DNA from: Pricia antarctica
GTDB taxonomy: Bacteria > Bacteroidota > Bacteroidia > Flavobacteriales > Flavobacteriaceae
Direction of reading: 5' to 3'
Length of the DNA stretch: 54,524 bases
NCBI GenBank assembly: GCA_011050085.1
Contig: DRGL01000070.1
Span: 1 to 54,524, forward strand
Shown: in pieces, positions 45,369 to 54,520 of the stretch
How positions within the stretch are numbered: position 1 is the first letter of the stretch
Layout of the letters: every line of letters starts with the position of its first letter
Notes under the pieces: model-generated
The model's input: the letters and a program-made list of their open reading frames with translations, nothing else
Database searches by the model: none
Told to the model about the DNA's origin: nothing
Program-made: the position numbers and the translations under genes

Positions 45369-46430
45369 TTATGCGATACTTTGAACTACTTCTTTTTTGG
45401 CTTCCTTAATCGACCCGTCAAAACCGGTAACCCCACCAACTGTCGTATATTTCATAACGTAGCGTTTTCCTGGGTTGATAATCTGATAGGCAAACTGGCA
45501 CATGACCGCAGCCTCATGAAAACCCGATAGAATCAATTTCAGTTTGCCTTCATATGTGTTAACATCACCAATAGCGAAAACGCCGGGAATGTTGGTCTGA
45601 TAGTCTTTGGCATTATTGACCTTGATTGCATTACGTTCTATTTCAAGTCCCCAATCCCCTATAGGCCCCAGTTTGGGCGATAAGCCAAACAAAGGAATAA
45701 AGTTATCGACTTCAACATAGGTCTCCCCTTTTTCGGAATCATTGTGCTTGACAACTACAGCCTCAAGATGCTCGTCGCCATATAGCTTTTTAACTTCGGC
45801 TTCAGTGAAAAGTTTTATTTTCCCGATTTTAGCTAGCGCAGCCGCTTTTTCCACAGAATCTAAGGCTCCTCTAAATTCTTTTCTGCGGTGTACCAGCGAT
45901 ACTTCAGAGGCCACATCGGCTAAAAAGATAGCCCAATCTAAAGCGGAATCACCGCCACCAGCGATTACCACTTTCTTATTTCGATACACTTCAGGGTCTT
46001 TGATCATGTACGCAACTCCCTTATCCTCAAATTCGAGAATGTTCTCGATGGGCGGTTTACGGGGTTCGAAAGACCCTAAACCACCGGCGATGACCACTAC
46101 GGGGGCATGGTGCTTGGTACCCTTATTGGTCGTTACGATATACGAGCCATCTTCTTGCTTATCTAGTGTTTCTGCACGTTCGCCCAAGGTAAATCCAGGT
46201 TCGAAGGGCTTTATTTGCTCCATCAAATTGGTTACCAAATCGCCCGCCAAAATTTCAGGAAAGGCTGGAATATCGTAAATGGGTTTTTTTGGATATATCT
46301 CCGAGCATTGACCACCGGGCTGCGTTAAGGCATCGATAAGATGGCATTTCAATTTCAACAATCCAGCTTCGAATACTGTGAAAAGTCCGGTCGGGCCGGC
46401 GCCTATAACTATTAAATCTGTTTCTATCAT
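45369..46430 (-). CDS. Ferredoxin/flavodoxin-NADP+ reductase (thioredoxin-reductase-like)
   Basis: 353-residue FAD protein of the YumC-like FNR family. FAD-binding motif IVIGAGPTGLFTVFEAGLL at about 6-24, PGGQCSEIYPKKPIYDIPAF, NADPH-binding motif VVIAGGGDSALDWAIFLADVA (about 150-170), and the C-terminal GVFAIGDVNTYEGKLKLILSGFHEAA. It lacks the CxxC of thioredoxin reductase, so ferredoxin reduction is likely. Last gene of the sulfate operon, where it could feed electrons to the sulfite reductase; this is inferred from position. Confidence 0.9.
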   Translation of the reverse strand: MIETDLIVIGAGPTGLFTVFEAGLLKLKCHLIDALTQPGGQCSEIYPKKPIYDIPAFPEILAGDLVTNLMEQIKPFEPGFTLGERAETLDKQEDGSYIVTTNKGTKHHAPVVVIAGGLGSFEPRKPPIENILEFEDKGVAYMIKDPEVYRNKKVVIAGGGDSALDWAIFLADVASEVSLVHRRKEFRGALDSVEKAAALAKIGKIKLFTEAEVKKLYGDEHLEAVVVKHNDSEKGETYVEVDNFIPLFGLSPKLGPIGDWGLEIERNAIKVNNAKDYQTNIPGVFAIGDVNTYEGKLKLILSGFHEAAVMCQFAYQIINPGKRYVMKYTTVGGVTGFDGSIKEAKKEVVQSIA

Positions 46431-46493
46431 TTTATAAAATTTTGTACTGTATATATAGTACTACCATATCAATAGGAAGTAAAAAAAGACCTC

Positions 46494-47309
46494 TTATGCG
46501 ATACTGGCTATTGTAATCTCTTTTTGAATCTCTTTTATTTGCTCGCGATGTCGAACCACTTCGCCGATTACAATGATTGCCGGATTGGCCAACTCTTGGC
46601 GTTCAACTTCAAGCTCTATGGATGCTATCGTACCTACCCCGACCTTTTCGTCGCTTCGCGTACCGTTTTGGATGATGGCTATGGGTAATTCCGATTTGCC
46701 TGCATCCTTAAAAAGCTCCACGATTTGCGGCAGTTTTGACATACCCATCAAAATCACGACGGTGGCACTACTCTTTGCTGCCAGCGCGACGTCAGCGGAT
46801 AGTTTATGTTCTTTGGTAGTTCCGGTAATGACCCAAAAACTTTCTGCGGACCCCCTTTTGGTGACCGGAATATTCTGAATCGCCGGAACGGACAAACACG
46901 AAGAGATACCAGGAACCATAGCCACTTCAATACCGTGCTTGGCCACATACTCCATTTCTTCTGCACCGCGACCAAATACAAAAGGATCGCCACCTTTTAG
47001 ACGGACTACATGCCCGTTCGATTTTGCCCGGTTCACGATTAATTCATTTATCTGCTCCTGTTGATAGGAGTAACAGCCTTTACGTTTGCCGACAAAAATA
47101 TGCTCGGCATTCGGGGCGAATTCAAGCAACTCTATATTGACCAAGGCATCGTACAGAACCACGTCTGCATTTCCCAATACTTTTATCGCTTTTAAGGTGA
47201 TAAGTTCAATATCACCAGGTCCCGCCCCGATAACGGTCAACAACCCCTTGCGGCTTTCGGTATGAGCTTTTATAGTATCTTTTTCTAATGTATATCGATT
47301 GTAATCCAT
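46494..47309 (-). CDS. cobA: Uroporphyrinogen-III C-methyltransferase
   Basis: Makes precorrin-2 for siroheme, the sulfite reductase cofactor. 271 residues. Motifs VIGAGPGDIELITLKAIKVL, VLYDALVNIELL, RLKGGDPFVFGRGAEE, VPGISSCLSVPAIQNIPVTKRG and TVVILMGMSKL. No precorrin-2 dehydrogenase/ferrochelatase domain is fused (full CysG would be about 460 residues), so those steps must be encoded elsewhere. It lies 6 bases after the sulfite reductase gene. Confidence 0.95.
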   Translation of the reverse strand: MDYNRYTLEKDTIKAHTESRKGLLTVIGAGPGDIELITLKAIKVLGNADVVLYDALVNIELLEFAPNAEHIFVGKRKGCYSYQQEQINELIVNRAKSNGHVVRLKGGDPFVFGRGAEEMEYVAKHGIEVAMVPGISSCLSVPAIQNIPVTKRGSAESFWVITGTTKEHKLSADVALAAKSSATVVILMGMSKLPQIVELFKDAGKSELPIAIIQNGTRSDEKVGVGTIASIELEVERQELANPAIIVIGEVVRHREQIKEIQKEITIASIA

Positions 47310-47314
47310 AATTA

Positions 47315-49405
47315 TTAAGCTTCTGCCAATTCTTGTTCCCTATACTGTTCTACAGCTTTTAAAAAGACTTTAGCATCGGTCAAATAGTCCTTTGCAAAAG
47401 CCTCGGAAGGCTCGTTCGATTTCAAACGGAGTACTAAGGATTCAAAACCGCCTTCCACCAGAATTCTTCCGTTGGCTACAAACTTTTCATCAAAATCTTT
47501 AATTATACTGGCATGTGTATTGACCTTTACTTTTTCGGAGGTCAACAAAGCCTTTGCCGAATTTACCATCGAAGAATAGGAATGATAAATACTTGCCGCC
47601 CATTTTCCCGCTTCAAAACTTTCTTGTGCATTTTCAATTTTCTCTTCACTTTCAAAGAGCAAGGTTGCGATCAAATCAATGACAACGCCTGCACATTCAC
47701 CGACGCCTATAGCCTTTTCGTATCTCTCGGTATTTCCCCAATCAATAAAGTCATCGGCCGTAAGGTTGTCAGTATCGGATAAGGGCGTCAGAAAATCGTA
47801 GAAATACATCTGTCCTTTTTCAGCGTAATAGTCGGCGTAAGACAGTCCATTACCATTTTCATCGAAATCGTCAAGAATCAAACGCAAGGCTTCTGGGCCA
47901 CGCTTACTGGGCACCTTTACTACTTTATCGGCAAAACGACCTTCACCGTTTCCGATATTGCCGCCGCCCAATAAAACTTGAAGTGCAGGGGCTACCAATT
48001 TATCCTTGGTTCTGACGGACATCCCTTGAAAACCGATGTTCGCCATATTGTGCTGACCGCAGGCATTCATACATCCACTTATTTTTATGACCACATCGGG
48101 ATTTGAGATGTATCGCGGATAATCTTCTTTAATAATCCGTTCGAGTTCCGCCGCAATACCGGTACTACTGGCGATACCTAAATTACAGGTATCCGTACCT
48201 GGGCAGGCAGTGATATCTAAAGCTGTATTGTAGCCGATTTCCGCAAACCCAAGTTTTTCCAATTCGGTGTAGAAGAAAGCAATCGCTTCTTCCTTAATAT
48301 AAGGGATTAAAATATTCTGTCGTAAGGATAGCCGGATTTCACCAGCGGCATATGTATCGACCAAATCGGCTAATAATCGTGCCTTATCCGTGTAAAAATC
48401 GCCTAACAAGACTTTAATACCAATAGCTACAAAACCTTTCTGTTTTTGGGGAACGATATTGGTGGATTTCCATTTTTGGAATGCTTCCTGATCAGTAACC
48501 GTTACCTCAGGAATTGGCGTAGAGGCAATTTTAATTTTCGGATAAGCATCCGCTTCTATAGGATAGGTCTGATGCGGTACGGCCTTTTGCTCATCTTCAA
48601 GTAATTCCTTAAATCCGTCAAGACCGACATCCTTTATCAAAAACTTCATGCGCGCCTTTGCCCGGCTCTTGCGTTCACCGTAGCGATCAAAAACACGGAT
48701 GACGCCATCCATTAAAGGGATAATCTTATCGGCAGCAAGAAATTCAAAAAGCACATCGGCATGGCGGGGCTGCGACCCCAATCCACCACCAAGCATAACT
48801 TTGAATCCTCTTATGCCATCTTTGATTTTAGCGATAAAACCAAGGTCGTGCATATACGATAATCCAGTATCTGCATCGCTGGAAGAGAAAGAAACCTTAA
48901 ACTTTCGGCCCATTTCCTGACTGATAGGGTTTCTCAAAAAATAGTTGAACAAGGCATCTGCATAAGGAGAAACGTCGAAGGGCTCATCTGGATCGATGCC
49001 TGCGGTTTCACTGGCCGTTACATTTCGTACGGTGTTGCCACAAGCTTCGCGAAGCGTGACATCGTCTTTTTCCAATTCCGCCCAAAGTTCAGGAGTGCGA
49101 TCAAGGTCTACGTAATGAATCTGAATATCTTGTCGCGTCGTAATATGGAGGCGGCCTCTGGAATATTCATCGGAAACGTCGCTGATTCTATGCAACTGCC
49201 TCGAGGTAACTTTACCATAGGGAAGCTTAATCCGTATCATCTGTACGCCTTCTTGCCGTTGGCCATAAACACCACGGGCCAAACGTAGACTTCGGAATTT
49301 TTCTTCGTCTAATTTGCCTTCCTTGAACTGGTGAATTTTCTTTTCGAGATCTAAAATATCCTTTTCAACTATAGGATTCTCTATTTCGGTTCGGAAACTT
49401 TGCAT
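47315..49405 (-). CDS. Siroheme sulfite/nitrite reductase with C-terminal HEPN domain
   Basis: 696 residues, reducing sulfite to sulfide. Two ferredoxin-like repeats surround the siroheme-4Fe4S site; the cluster Cys are in TACPGTDTCNLG (Cys401, Cys407) and GCMNACGQH (Cys445, Cys449). RLHITTRQDIQIHYV and ACGNTVRNVTASETAGID fit the substrate side. A C-terminal helical region (about 570-690: ERYEKAIGVGECAGVVIDLI, SFEAGKWAASIYHSYSSMVNSAKALLTS) is HEPN-like and is an addition to the normal enzyme. The fusion occurs in other Bacteroidetes. Role of the extra domain unknown. Position among cys genes favours sulfite over nitrite. Confidence 0.9.
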   Translation of the reverse strand: MQSFRTEIENPIVEKDILDLEKKIHQFKEGKLDEEKFRSLRLARGVYGQRQEGVQMIRIKLPYGKVTSRQLHRISDVSDEYSRGRLHITTRQDIQIHYVDLDRTPELWAELEKDDVTLREACGNTVRNVTASETAGIDPDEPFDVSPYADALFNYFLRNPISQEMGRKFKVSFSSSDADTGLSYMHDLGFIAKIKDGIRGFKVMLGGGLGSQPRHADVLFEFLAADKIIPLMDGVIRVFDRYGERKSRAKARMKFLIKDVGLDGFKELLEDEQKAVPHQTYPIEADAYPKIKIASTPIPEVTVTDQEAFQKWKSTNIVPQKQKGFVAIGIKVLLGDFYTDKARLLADLVDTYAAGEIRLSLRQNILIPYIKEEAIAFFYTELEKLGFAEIGYNTALDITACPGTDTCNLGIASSTGIAAELERIIKEDYPRYISNPDVVIKISGCMNACGQHNMANIGFQGMSVRTKDKLVAPALQVLLGGGNIGNGEGRFADKVVKVPSKRGPEALRLILDDFDENGNGLSYADYYAEKGQMYFYDFLTPLSDTDNLTADDFIDWGNTERYEKAIGVGECAGVVIDLIATLLFESEEKIENAQESFEAGKWAASIYHSYSSMVNSAKALLTSEKVKVNTHASIIKDFDEKFVANGRILVEGGFESLVLRLKSNEPSEAFAKDYLTDAKVFLKAVEQYREQELAEA

Positions 49406-49560
49406 GTATTTATTTCTAGATATTACACCTACCAGTGGTAGGCTTGAAAAATTGATTTTTCGATCTGCCCTAGGAGATAAAAATGTTTTGCGACATTAAC
49501 CCTCTTTAAAAGTCAGTACTTCTTTCAATAGGCTATCGAGACAGGGTAATTACAGGAATA

Positions 49561-50808
49561 CTAATTAATAAATCCCGCTCCTACCGTACCGTTTGATTGC
49601 GTATCGATTAATATGAACGAGCCATTTGTACGGTGCTTCTTGAACTGATCGTAAAAAATCGGTTTGTTGAGCTTAAAGCTAACCTCGGCTATATCGTTCA
49701 TGCCAAGACTTTCGGCTTTTTCATCGATTCCCGAATAATCAGGATGTATTTTATGGTTTATACTTGCAACTTTGGCCATTACCTTATTTACACCATGTTG
49801 CACGATATATTTTTTCCCTGGAATTAGATGTTCGGAATCCATCCAAGATATAGTTGCAGTGAATTGTTTATCAATTGTCGGTAGATCACCTACCTTGACC
49901 AACATATCGCCGCGGCTGATATTAATTTCATCTTCCAAGGTTATCGTTACCGAAGAACGTCTTGAAGCGGTCTGGTATTTTTTATCGTGGAAATAAATTG
50001 CCTTTATTCTAGACCGTGTTTGTGATGGAAGTGCTACCACTTCATCGCCTACACTTAATTCACCACCATAAACTTTTCCGGCAAAACCCCTAAAATCATG
50101 ATGCTCATCGGTTTTCGGTCGGATAACATATTGTACGGGAAACCGCGGTGTACCTACATTGGAAACCGCTGCAAGGTCTAAACCTTCTAAATGCTCAAGT
50201 AAGGTTTCGCCTTTGTACCAAGTCATATTTTGAGATGGATTGACCACGTTGTCCCCTTTTAGGGCACTAACTGGAATGAAGGTGATTTTTTGATCCTCAT
50301 AATCGCGCTTCGCCATCAACTTTTCAAAATCTACTTTTATTTCGGTGTATCTCTCCTCAGAAAAATCAACGAGATCCATTTTATTTATGGCAACCACAAC
50401 TTCTTTAACCCGTAGCAGATTATTGATGAAAAAATGACGGTTGGTCTGTTCGATGACTCCCTTTCGGGCATCTATTAAAATAATGGCGGCTTGCGAGGTC
50501 GATGCCCCAGTAACCATATTCCGCGTATATTCAACATGACCGGGTGTGTCGGCGATGATATAGCTTTTTTTCTTAGTCGAAAAATAAATGTGCGCTACAT
50601 CTATTGTGATGCCTTGTTCACGTTCGGCTACCAGACCGTCGGTCGCCAAAGAGAAATCGAGATAATCATATCCATTTTTCTTACTTCGCTTTTCGATGGC
50701 CTCTAATTTATCGGTGGTCAACGATTTGGTATCGTAAAGCAATCTACCGATCAAGGTACTCTTGCCATCGTCTACACTACCTGCTGTTGCTATTTTTAAA
50801 ACTTCCAT
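49561..50808 (-). CDS. cysN: Sulfate adenylyltransferase subunit 1 (CysN), GTPase
   Basis: 415 residues from ATG 50808 (MEVLKIATAGSVDDGKSTLIGRLLYD), the regulatory GTPase of ATP sulfurylase. G1 GSVDDGKST, G2 region EREQGITIDVAHIYF, G3 DTPGHVEY, G4 NKMDL. There is no C-terminal APS kinase (CysC) domain, as the protein ends at VGAGFIN. An upstream in-frame Met at 50892 would add 28 unconserved residues. Downstream of cysD by 97 bases, so cotranscribed. Confidence 0.95.
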   Translation of the reverse strand: MEVLKIATAGSVDDGKSTLIGRLLYDTKSLTTDKLEAIEKRSKKNGYDYLDFSLATDGLVAEREQGITIDVAHIYFSTKKKSYIIADTPGHVEYTRNMVTGASTSQAAIILIDARKGVIEQTNRHFFINNLLRVKEVVVAINKMDLVDFSEERYTEIKVDFEKLMAKRDYEDQKITFIPVSALKGDNVVNPSQNMTWYKGETLLEHLEGLDLAAVSNVGTPRFPVQYVIRPKTDEHHDFRGFAGKVYGGELSVGDEVVALPSQTRSRIKAIYFHDKKYQTASRRSSVTITLEDEINISRGDMLVKVGDLPTIDKQFTATISWMDSEHLIPGKKYIVQHGVNKVMAKVASINHKIHPDYSGIDEKAESLGMNDIAEVSFKLNKPIFYDQFKKHRTNGSFILIDTQSNGTVGAGFIN

Positions 50809-50905
50809 TTTGTACGACTTTATATTGGGTGTACCATATTCAAAATTTCTTTTACTGGCTATCCCAAATTTTCGATGCTTTTTATCCTTCAATAGCGACT
50901 AGCCA

Positions 50906-51805
50906 TTAAAAATACCCCTGTTGTTTTCTTTTCTCCATTGCTGCTTCTGAACGCTTGTCATCGATTCGGGCTCCGCGTTCGGAGATAGTCGAATCACGGA
51001 TTTCGGCAACTACGGATTCGATATCGGATGCTTCCGAAAAAACAGCTGCGGTACAGCTCATATCGCCGACCGTTCGAAAACGCACCATTCGTTCCAAAAC
51101 TTCTTCATCTTCTTCTTGATATACATAATCGGAATGTGACCAAATCAATCCGTCCCTTAAGAATACCTTACGCTTATGGGCGAAATAGATTGAGGGAATT
51201 TCAATATTTTCTTCTTTTATATAAGACCAGACGTCGAGCTCCGTCCAATTTGAAATGGGAAATATGCGAACATTCTGTCCCAACTCGATTTGTCCATTTA
51301 ACATATCGAAGAGTTCAGGTCGCTGGTTTCGCTCATCCCATTGTCCGAAATCATCGCGGACTGAAAAAATACGCTCTTTAGCGCGGGCCTTCTCTTCGTC
51401 ACGCCTAGCACCACCGATACAGGCATCAAACTTGAATTCTTCAATGGCATCTAAAAGCGTAGTGGTCTGCAATGAATTTCTACTGGAATACCTTCCGGAT
51501 TCTTCTTTCACTTTTCCCTGATCGATAGAGTCTTGAACATTTCTAACGATAAGCTCAAGGCCTAATTCTTCAACAAGTCTATCTCGAAATTCAATGGTTT
51601 CCGGAAAATTATGCCCCGTATCGATATGCATCAAAGGAAAAGGGATTTTTGCCGGCCAAAATGCTTTTTGGGCAAGACGCACAAGCGTAATCGAATCTTT
51701 TCCACCGGAAAATAAAAGGACGGGGCGTTCAAACTGCGCCGCAACCTCACGGAAAATATAAACAGCCTCATTTTCTAGGGCATTGATGTGAGAAGTATCT
51801 TTCAT
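50906..51805 (-). CDS. cysD: Sulfate adenylyltransferase subunit 2 (CysD)
   Basis: 299 residues; PAPS-reductase-like ATP pyrophosphatase that makes APS with CysN. PP-motif FSGGKDSITLVRLAQKAF (about 34-51), PLMHIDTGHNFPETIEFRDRL, GGARRDEEKARAKERIFS and the C-terminal RGARIDDKRSEAAMEKRKQQGYF are all standard. I used ATG 51805 (MKDTSHINALENEA); an ATG 15 bases earlier gives MNFNFM. Confidence 0.96.
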   Translation of the reverse strand: MKDTSHINALENEAVYIFREVAAQFERPVLLFSGGKDSITLVRLAQKAFWPAKIPFPLMHIDTGHNFPETIEFRDRLVEELGLELIVRNVQDSIDQGKVKEESGRYSSRNSLQTTTLLDAIEEFKFDACIGGARRDEEKARAKERIFSVRDDFGQWDERNQRPELFDMLNGQIELGQNVRIFPISNWTELDVWSYIKEENIEIPSIYFAHKRKVFLRDGLIWSHSDYVYQEEDEEVLERMVRFRTVGDMSCTAAVFSEASDIESVVAEIRDSTISERGARIDDKRSEAAMEKRKQQGYF

Positions 51806-51911
51806 AAAATTAAAATTCAAATGTCAAACTCATGGTCAAATACAATTTTTGAAATCATATATAGCTCTGATTCAATACCGTATTTATGTTTGAATCCTGA
51901 GTCTGTATTTA

Positions 51912-52535
51912 TTAAGTATGCAATCCGCATTCGCGGTTTTCTAAAACTTTGGTCGGATCAAAATATTTGTGCTCATTGGGCAGTTTGCGTTGCTTCAAAT
52001 AGGCATCAAGCTGCGTGTCGCTCCAATAATAAAAGGGGCTTACTTTCAATACACCGTCTTTACTAAGGCTTAAGATGTCTAAAGAATCACGCAGTGCGGT
52101 CTGGCCTTTTCTCAAATTGGTAAACCAAACATCCGGTTTATGGGCATTCATTGCGCGCTGAAAAGGCTCTAATTTCACCTGTTTCGTAAATTCGGCATGC
52201 AGCGGGTCTTCGATTTGGGGAATTCCCATTATACTATCCCTATGTGCCGTGGTTTGCTGAGGTACGTACAAATCGATGTTTAGATGTAAACGCTCGATGA
52301 TTTCCTGTGCATGTTTATAGGTATTCGGAGTATTGTAGCCTGTATCGCACCAAATCACCGGTATATCATTTTTCACTTCGGAAACTGCATGCAAAATAGC
52401 TACTTCGTAAGGACGAAAATTCGTTGTAACTACTGGATTTTCTGCATTCTTTATGGCCCAAGAAATGATTTCTTCGGGCGGAATACCTTTGAACTGTCCA
52501 TTTAATCGCTTAATCGATTCTTGTGAAAAACCCAT
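51912..52535 (-). CDS. cysH: Phosphoadenosine/adenosine phosphosulfate reductase (CysH), without iron-sulfur ligands
   Basis: 207 residues from ATG 52535 (MGFSQESIKRLN). Reduces PAPS or APS to sulfite. The PP-loop region is VVTTNFRPYEVAILHAVSE; the catalytic Cys is in the C-terminal ECGLHT. The CC...CxxC cluster motif of APS reductases is absent, so by sequence it is the cluster-free type. No cysC is in the operon, which leaves open whether APS or PAPS is used. An earlier ATG at 52559 would overlap the DUF2061 gene; starting at 52535 leaves 11 bases between them. Confidence 0.93.
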   Translation of the reverse strand: MGFSQESIKRLNGQFKGIPPEEIISWAIKNAENPVVTTNFRPYEVAILHAVSEVKNDIPVIWCDTGYNTPNTYKHAQEIIERLHLNIDLYVPQQTTAHRDSIMGIPQIEDPLHAEFTKQVKLEPFQRAMNAHKPDVWFTNLRKGQTALRDSLDILSLSKDGVLKVSPFYYWSDTQLDAYLKQRKLPNEHKYFDPTKVLENRECGLHT

Positions 52536-52546
52536 AGTCTTATATT

Positions 52547-52810
52547 TTATCTTCCCCATCCTATCTTGTTCCAAATACGCTCGTGAAAGAAATATAGAAA
52601 CATTTTTGTTACAAAATCAACGGAGGCAATTGATGCTGCGATAGCAATCTCGCCGGTTAACAAATACGATATCAAAAGTGTGTCTAGCGTACCAATCACC
52701 CGCCAGCTTATAGCCTTGACAACACTGCGGACAGGTCTCTCAGAATTTTGGTCTTCGGCAAATTTTTTCTTGGATGTACCTTTATCTAGAATCAATCGGT
52801 CTACAATCAT
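52547..52810 (-). CDS. DUF2061 membrane protein
   Basis: 87 residues. Basic start, then RPVRSVVKAISWRVIGTLDTLLISYLLTGEIAIAASIASVDFVTKMFLYFFHERIW, with two membrane helices at about 38-53 and 56-70. DUF2061 proteins are commonly first in cys operons of Bacteroidetes and cyanobacteria; their function is not established, but a sulfate-related membrane role is often assumed. First gene of the operon and nearest to the palindromic operator. Confidence 0.88.
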   Translation of the reverse strand: MIVDRLILDKGTSKKKFAEDQNSERPVRSVVKAISWRVIGTLDTLLISYLLTGEIAIAASIASVDFVTKMFLYFFHERIWNKIGWGR

Positions 52811-52930
52811 TTTAATTCAATCTAATTATCCCATCAACTTAATAGAGTAAACAAAAATAATACATAATTATTGTTTTGAACAGAAAAACCGACCAAAATT
52901 GCTTTTTACTCTATGGATTTAGTAGATTAC

Positions 52931-52964
52931 CAAAAATATCCGTCCTAAATTACCGATTATTCAA
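52931..52964 (-). promoter_or_regulatory. Predicted promoter of the sulfate-reduction operon
   Basis: The minus strand has TATTTTTG at 52938-52931 (perfect TAnnTTTG) and TTG at 52964-52962 with a 23-base spacer, at the upper end of the known range. A second TATTTTTG lies at 52859-52852 but has no TTG at a suitable distance. The -33 part falls inside the palindrome at 52956-52979. Confidence 0.5.
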
Positions 52965-52979
52965 TACATATTGAGTAAT
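52956..52979. promoter_or_regulatory. Imperfect palindrome, probable operator at the cys promoter
   Basis: ATTATTCAATA and TATTGAGTAAT are inverted repeats of 11 bases with a 2-base centre (10 of 11 pairs match). It overlies the -33 region of the predicted cys promoter and lies between that operon and the Rrf2 gene. Rrf2 regulators bind AT-rich palindromes of this size, so the neighbouring gene product is the natural candidate. Confidence 0.7.
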
Positions 52980-53098
52980 TGTGATGTGGTAAGTGGTGCT
53001 ATTGAAATTAAGATTCAGTCAATCTAATGAAGAAAATAATATTTAAGACTTTCAAATCACCATTTCGAAATCTTTATGATGAGTTATGGTGCAGCGGT

Positions 53099-53509
53099 TT
53101 ATAAAATTAGATCGGCTAGCGTATTGTTGCGGTACACCTCAAGATTGGCATCCCGAATCTTTAGCATCAACTTATTTACCGAGCAGGAAGCTTCATCGGG
53201 ACAGTCATCGCATTTTTCATAAAAATTAAGGCTTACGCAGGGTACAAGTGATATGGGACCTTCGAGAATACGCATCACGTCGGTCATTAGTATTTCATTG
53301 GGGTCTTTGATTAGGTAGTACCCCCCGCCCTTTCCTTTTTTTGAACCTAGAAAGCCCGTCTTTCGAAGGGATAATAAAATGCTTTCTAGAAATTTTTGCG
53401 AGATATTCTCATGTTGTGCTATTTCGGCTATCTGCACCGGAATGTTTTCCTCTTGAGAAGCTAGATATGTAAGGGCCTTTAGGCCGTATTTCGTCTTTTT
53501 GGACAGCAT
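53099..53509 (-). CDS. Rrf2-family transcriptional regulator with four cysteines
   Basis: 136 residues. Winged-helix start MLSKKTKYGLKALTYLASQEE and recognition region ISQKFLESILLSLRKTGFLGSKKGKGGGYYL. The C-terminal part has Cys91, Cys100, Cys103 and Cys109 (VPCVSLNFYEKCDDCPDEASC), close to the three-Cys cluster site of IscR-like members, so a metal or iron-sulfur sensor is possible. Just upstream of and colinear with the cys operon, with the palindrome between them. Related regulators control cysteine metabolism (CymR) or iron-sulfur assembly (IscR); sulfur control is inferred from position. Confidence 0.88.
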   Translation of the reverse strand: MLSKKTKYGLKALTYLASQEENIPVQIAEIAQHENISQKFLESILLSLRKTGFLGSKKGKGGGYYLIKDPNEILMTDVMRILEGPISLVPCVSLNFYEKCDDCPDEASCSVNKLMLKIRDANLEVYRNNTLADLIL

Positions 53510-53845
53510 ATCGCTAATATAAACAAAAAGAGTTAGTAGATGCTATGCATCAAGACCCCGAACTTTCAAATTCTGATAAAAGTTCTTTGTAAAAGTAGTT
53601 CCATAATTGGATATGGATATATTTTATAACTTTATGTTGTCGTACTACAATTCTGAAAGGGACTTGCCAATTATAATTATCTGCACAAAGGTAATATAGT
53701 TCAAAACGCGCATTTTTTGTGATCATGTATTGTTATAAAATGGTAGATTTATAGTATTTAGATTTCCATTAAACCACCTGATTCTAAGCATCTTTAGATT
53801 TACCTAAGAATTCAATTCTACATTTATTCAAAATATTTTGGTAGT
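53510..53845. other. Divergent intergenic region without a gene
   Basis: 336 AT-rich bases between the starts of the Rrf2 gene and the response regulator. I see no open frame with protein character; it presumably contains both promoters. Confidence 0.6.
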
Positions 53846-54520
53846 ATGAAAATTCTAATCGCTGAAGACCAAAAAGAACTCCAAAAGTCTATGGCAACGT
53901 ATTTGGAGCGGGACGGTAATATCTGCGAAACGGCATCTGATTACACGGAAGCCCAATACAAAGTAGCCTTGTATGAGTATGATGTGCTGATTTTGGATAT
54001 CAATCTTGTTTCAGGGAGTGGTCTAGATGTGCTAAAAGAACTCAAAAAAAGCCAAAAAGAGACGGCGACGATAATAATTTCTGCAAACAATTCCTTGGAC
54101 GATAAGTTAGAAGGCCTTGATTTAGGTGCTGATGATTACCTGACCAAACCCTTTCATTTAGCGGAACTAAATTCCCGTATCAAAGCAGTATTGAGGCGGG
54201 GTAAATTCGGAGGGGATGAAACGATTTCGTTTAACGAAATTCGCATCGACACCCGTTCTCGAACGGCATATATCAACCAAAAAGCTTTGGGCCTTACCCG
54301 AAAAGAATACGATTTGCTATTGTTCTTTATAACTAATAAAGGAAGGGTACTTTCGAAAGAAATCATTGCTGAACATCTTTGGGGCGATAGTAGCGATATG
54401 GTCGACAACTTCGACTTTATTTACGTGCACATTAATAACCTTCGCAAGAAATTGACCGATTCCGGTGCCAAATACATAAAGACCGCGTATGGAAGTGGCT
54501 ACAAATTTAACGAGGTTTAG
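53846..54520 (+). CDS. OmpR/PhoB-family response regulator
   Basis: 224 residues, complete with its stop just before the window edge. Receiver domain about 1-118: Glu7-Asp8 acidic pair (IAEDQ), phosphoacceptor Asp52 in LILDINLVSGSGL, switch Ser in IIISANN, Lys in YLTKPF. Winged-helix effector domain about 127-224 (LTRKEYDLLLFFITNKGRVLSKEIIAEHLWGD ... VHINNLRKKLTDSGAKYIKTAYGSGYKF). A sensor kinase gene probably follows outside the window. All phosphorylation residues are present, unlike the response regulator at 13.3 kb. Confidence 0.94.
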   Translation: MKILIAEDQKELQKSMATYLERDGNICETASDYTEAQYKVALYEYDVLILDINLVSGSGLDVLKELKKSQKETATIIISANNSLDDKLEGLDLGADDYLTKPFHLAELNSRIKAVLRRGKFGGDETISFNEIRIDTRSRTAYINQKALGLTRKEYDLLLFFITNKGRVLSKEIIAEHLWGDSSDMVDNFDFIYVHINNLRKKLTDSGAKYIKTAYGSGYKFNEV

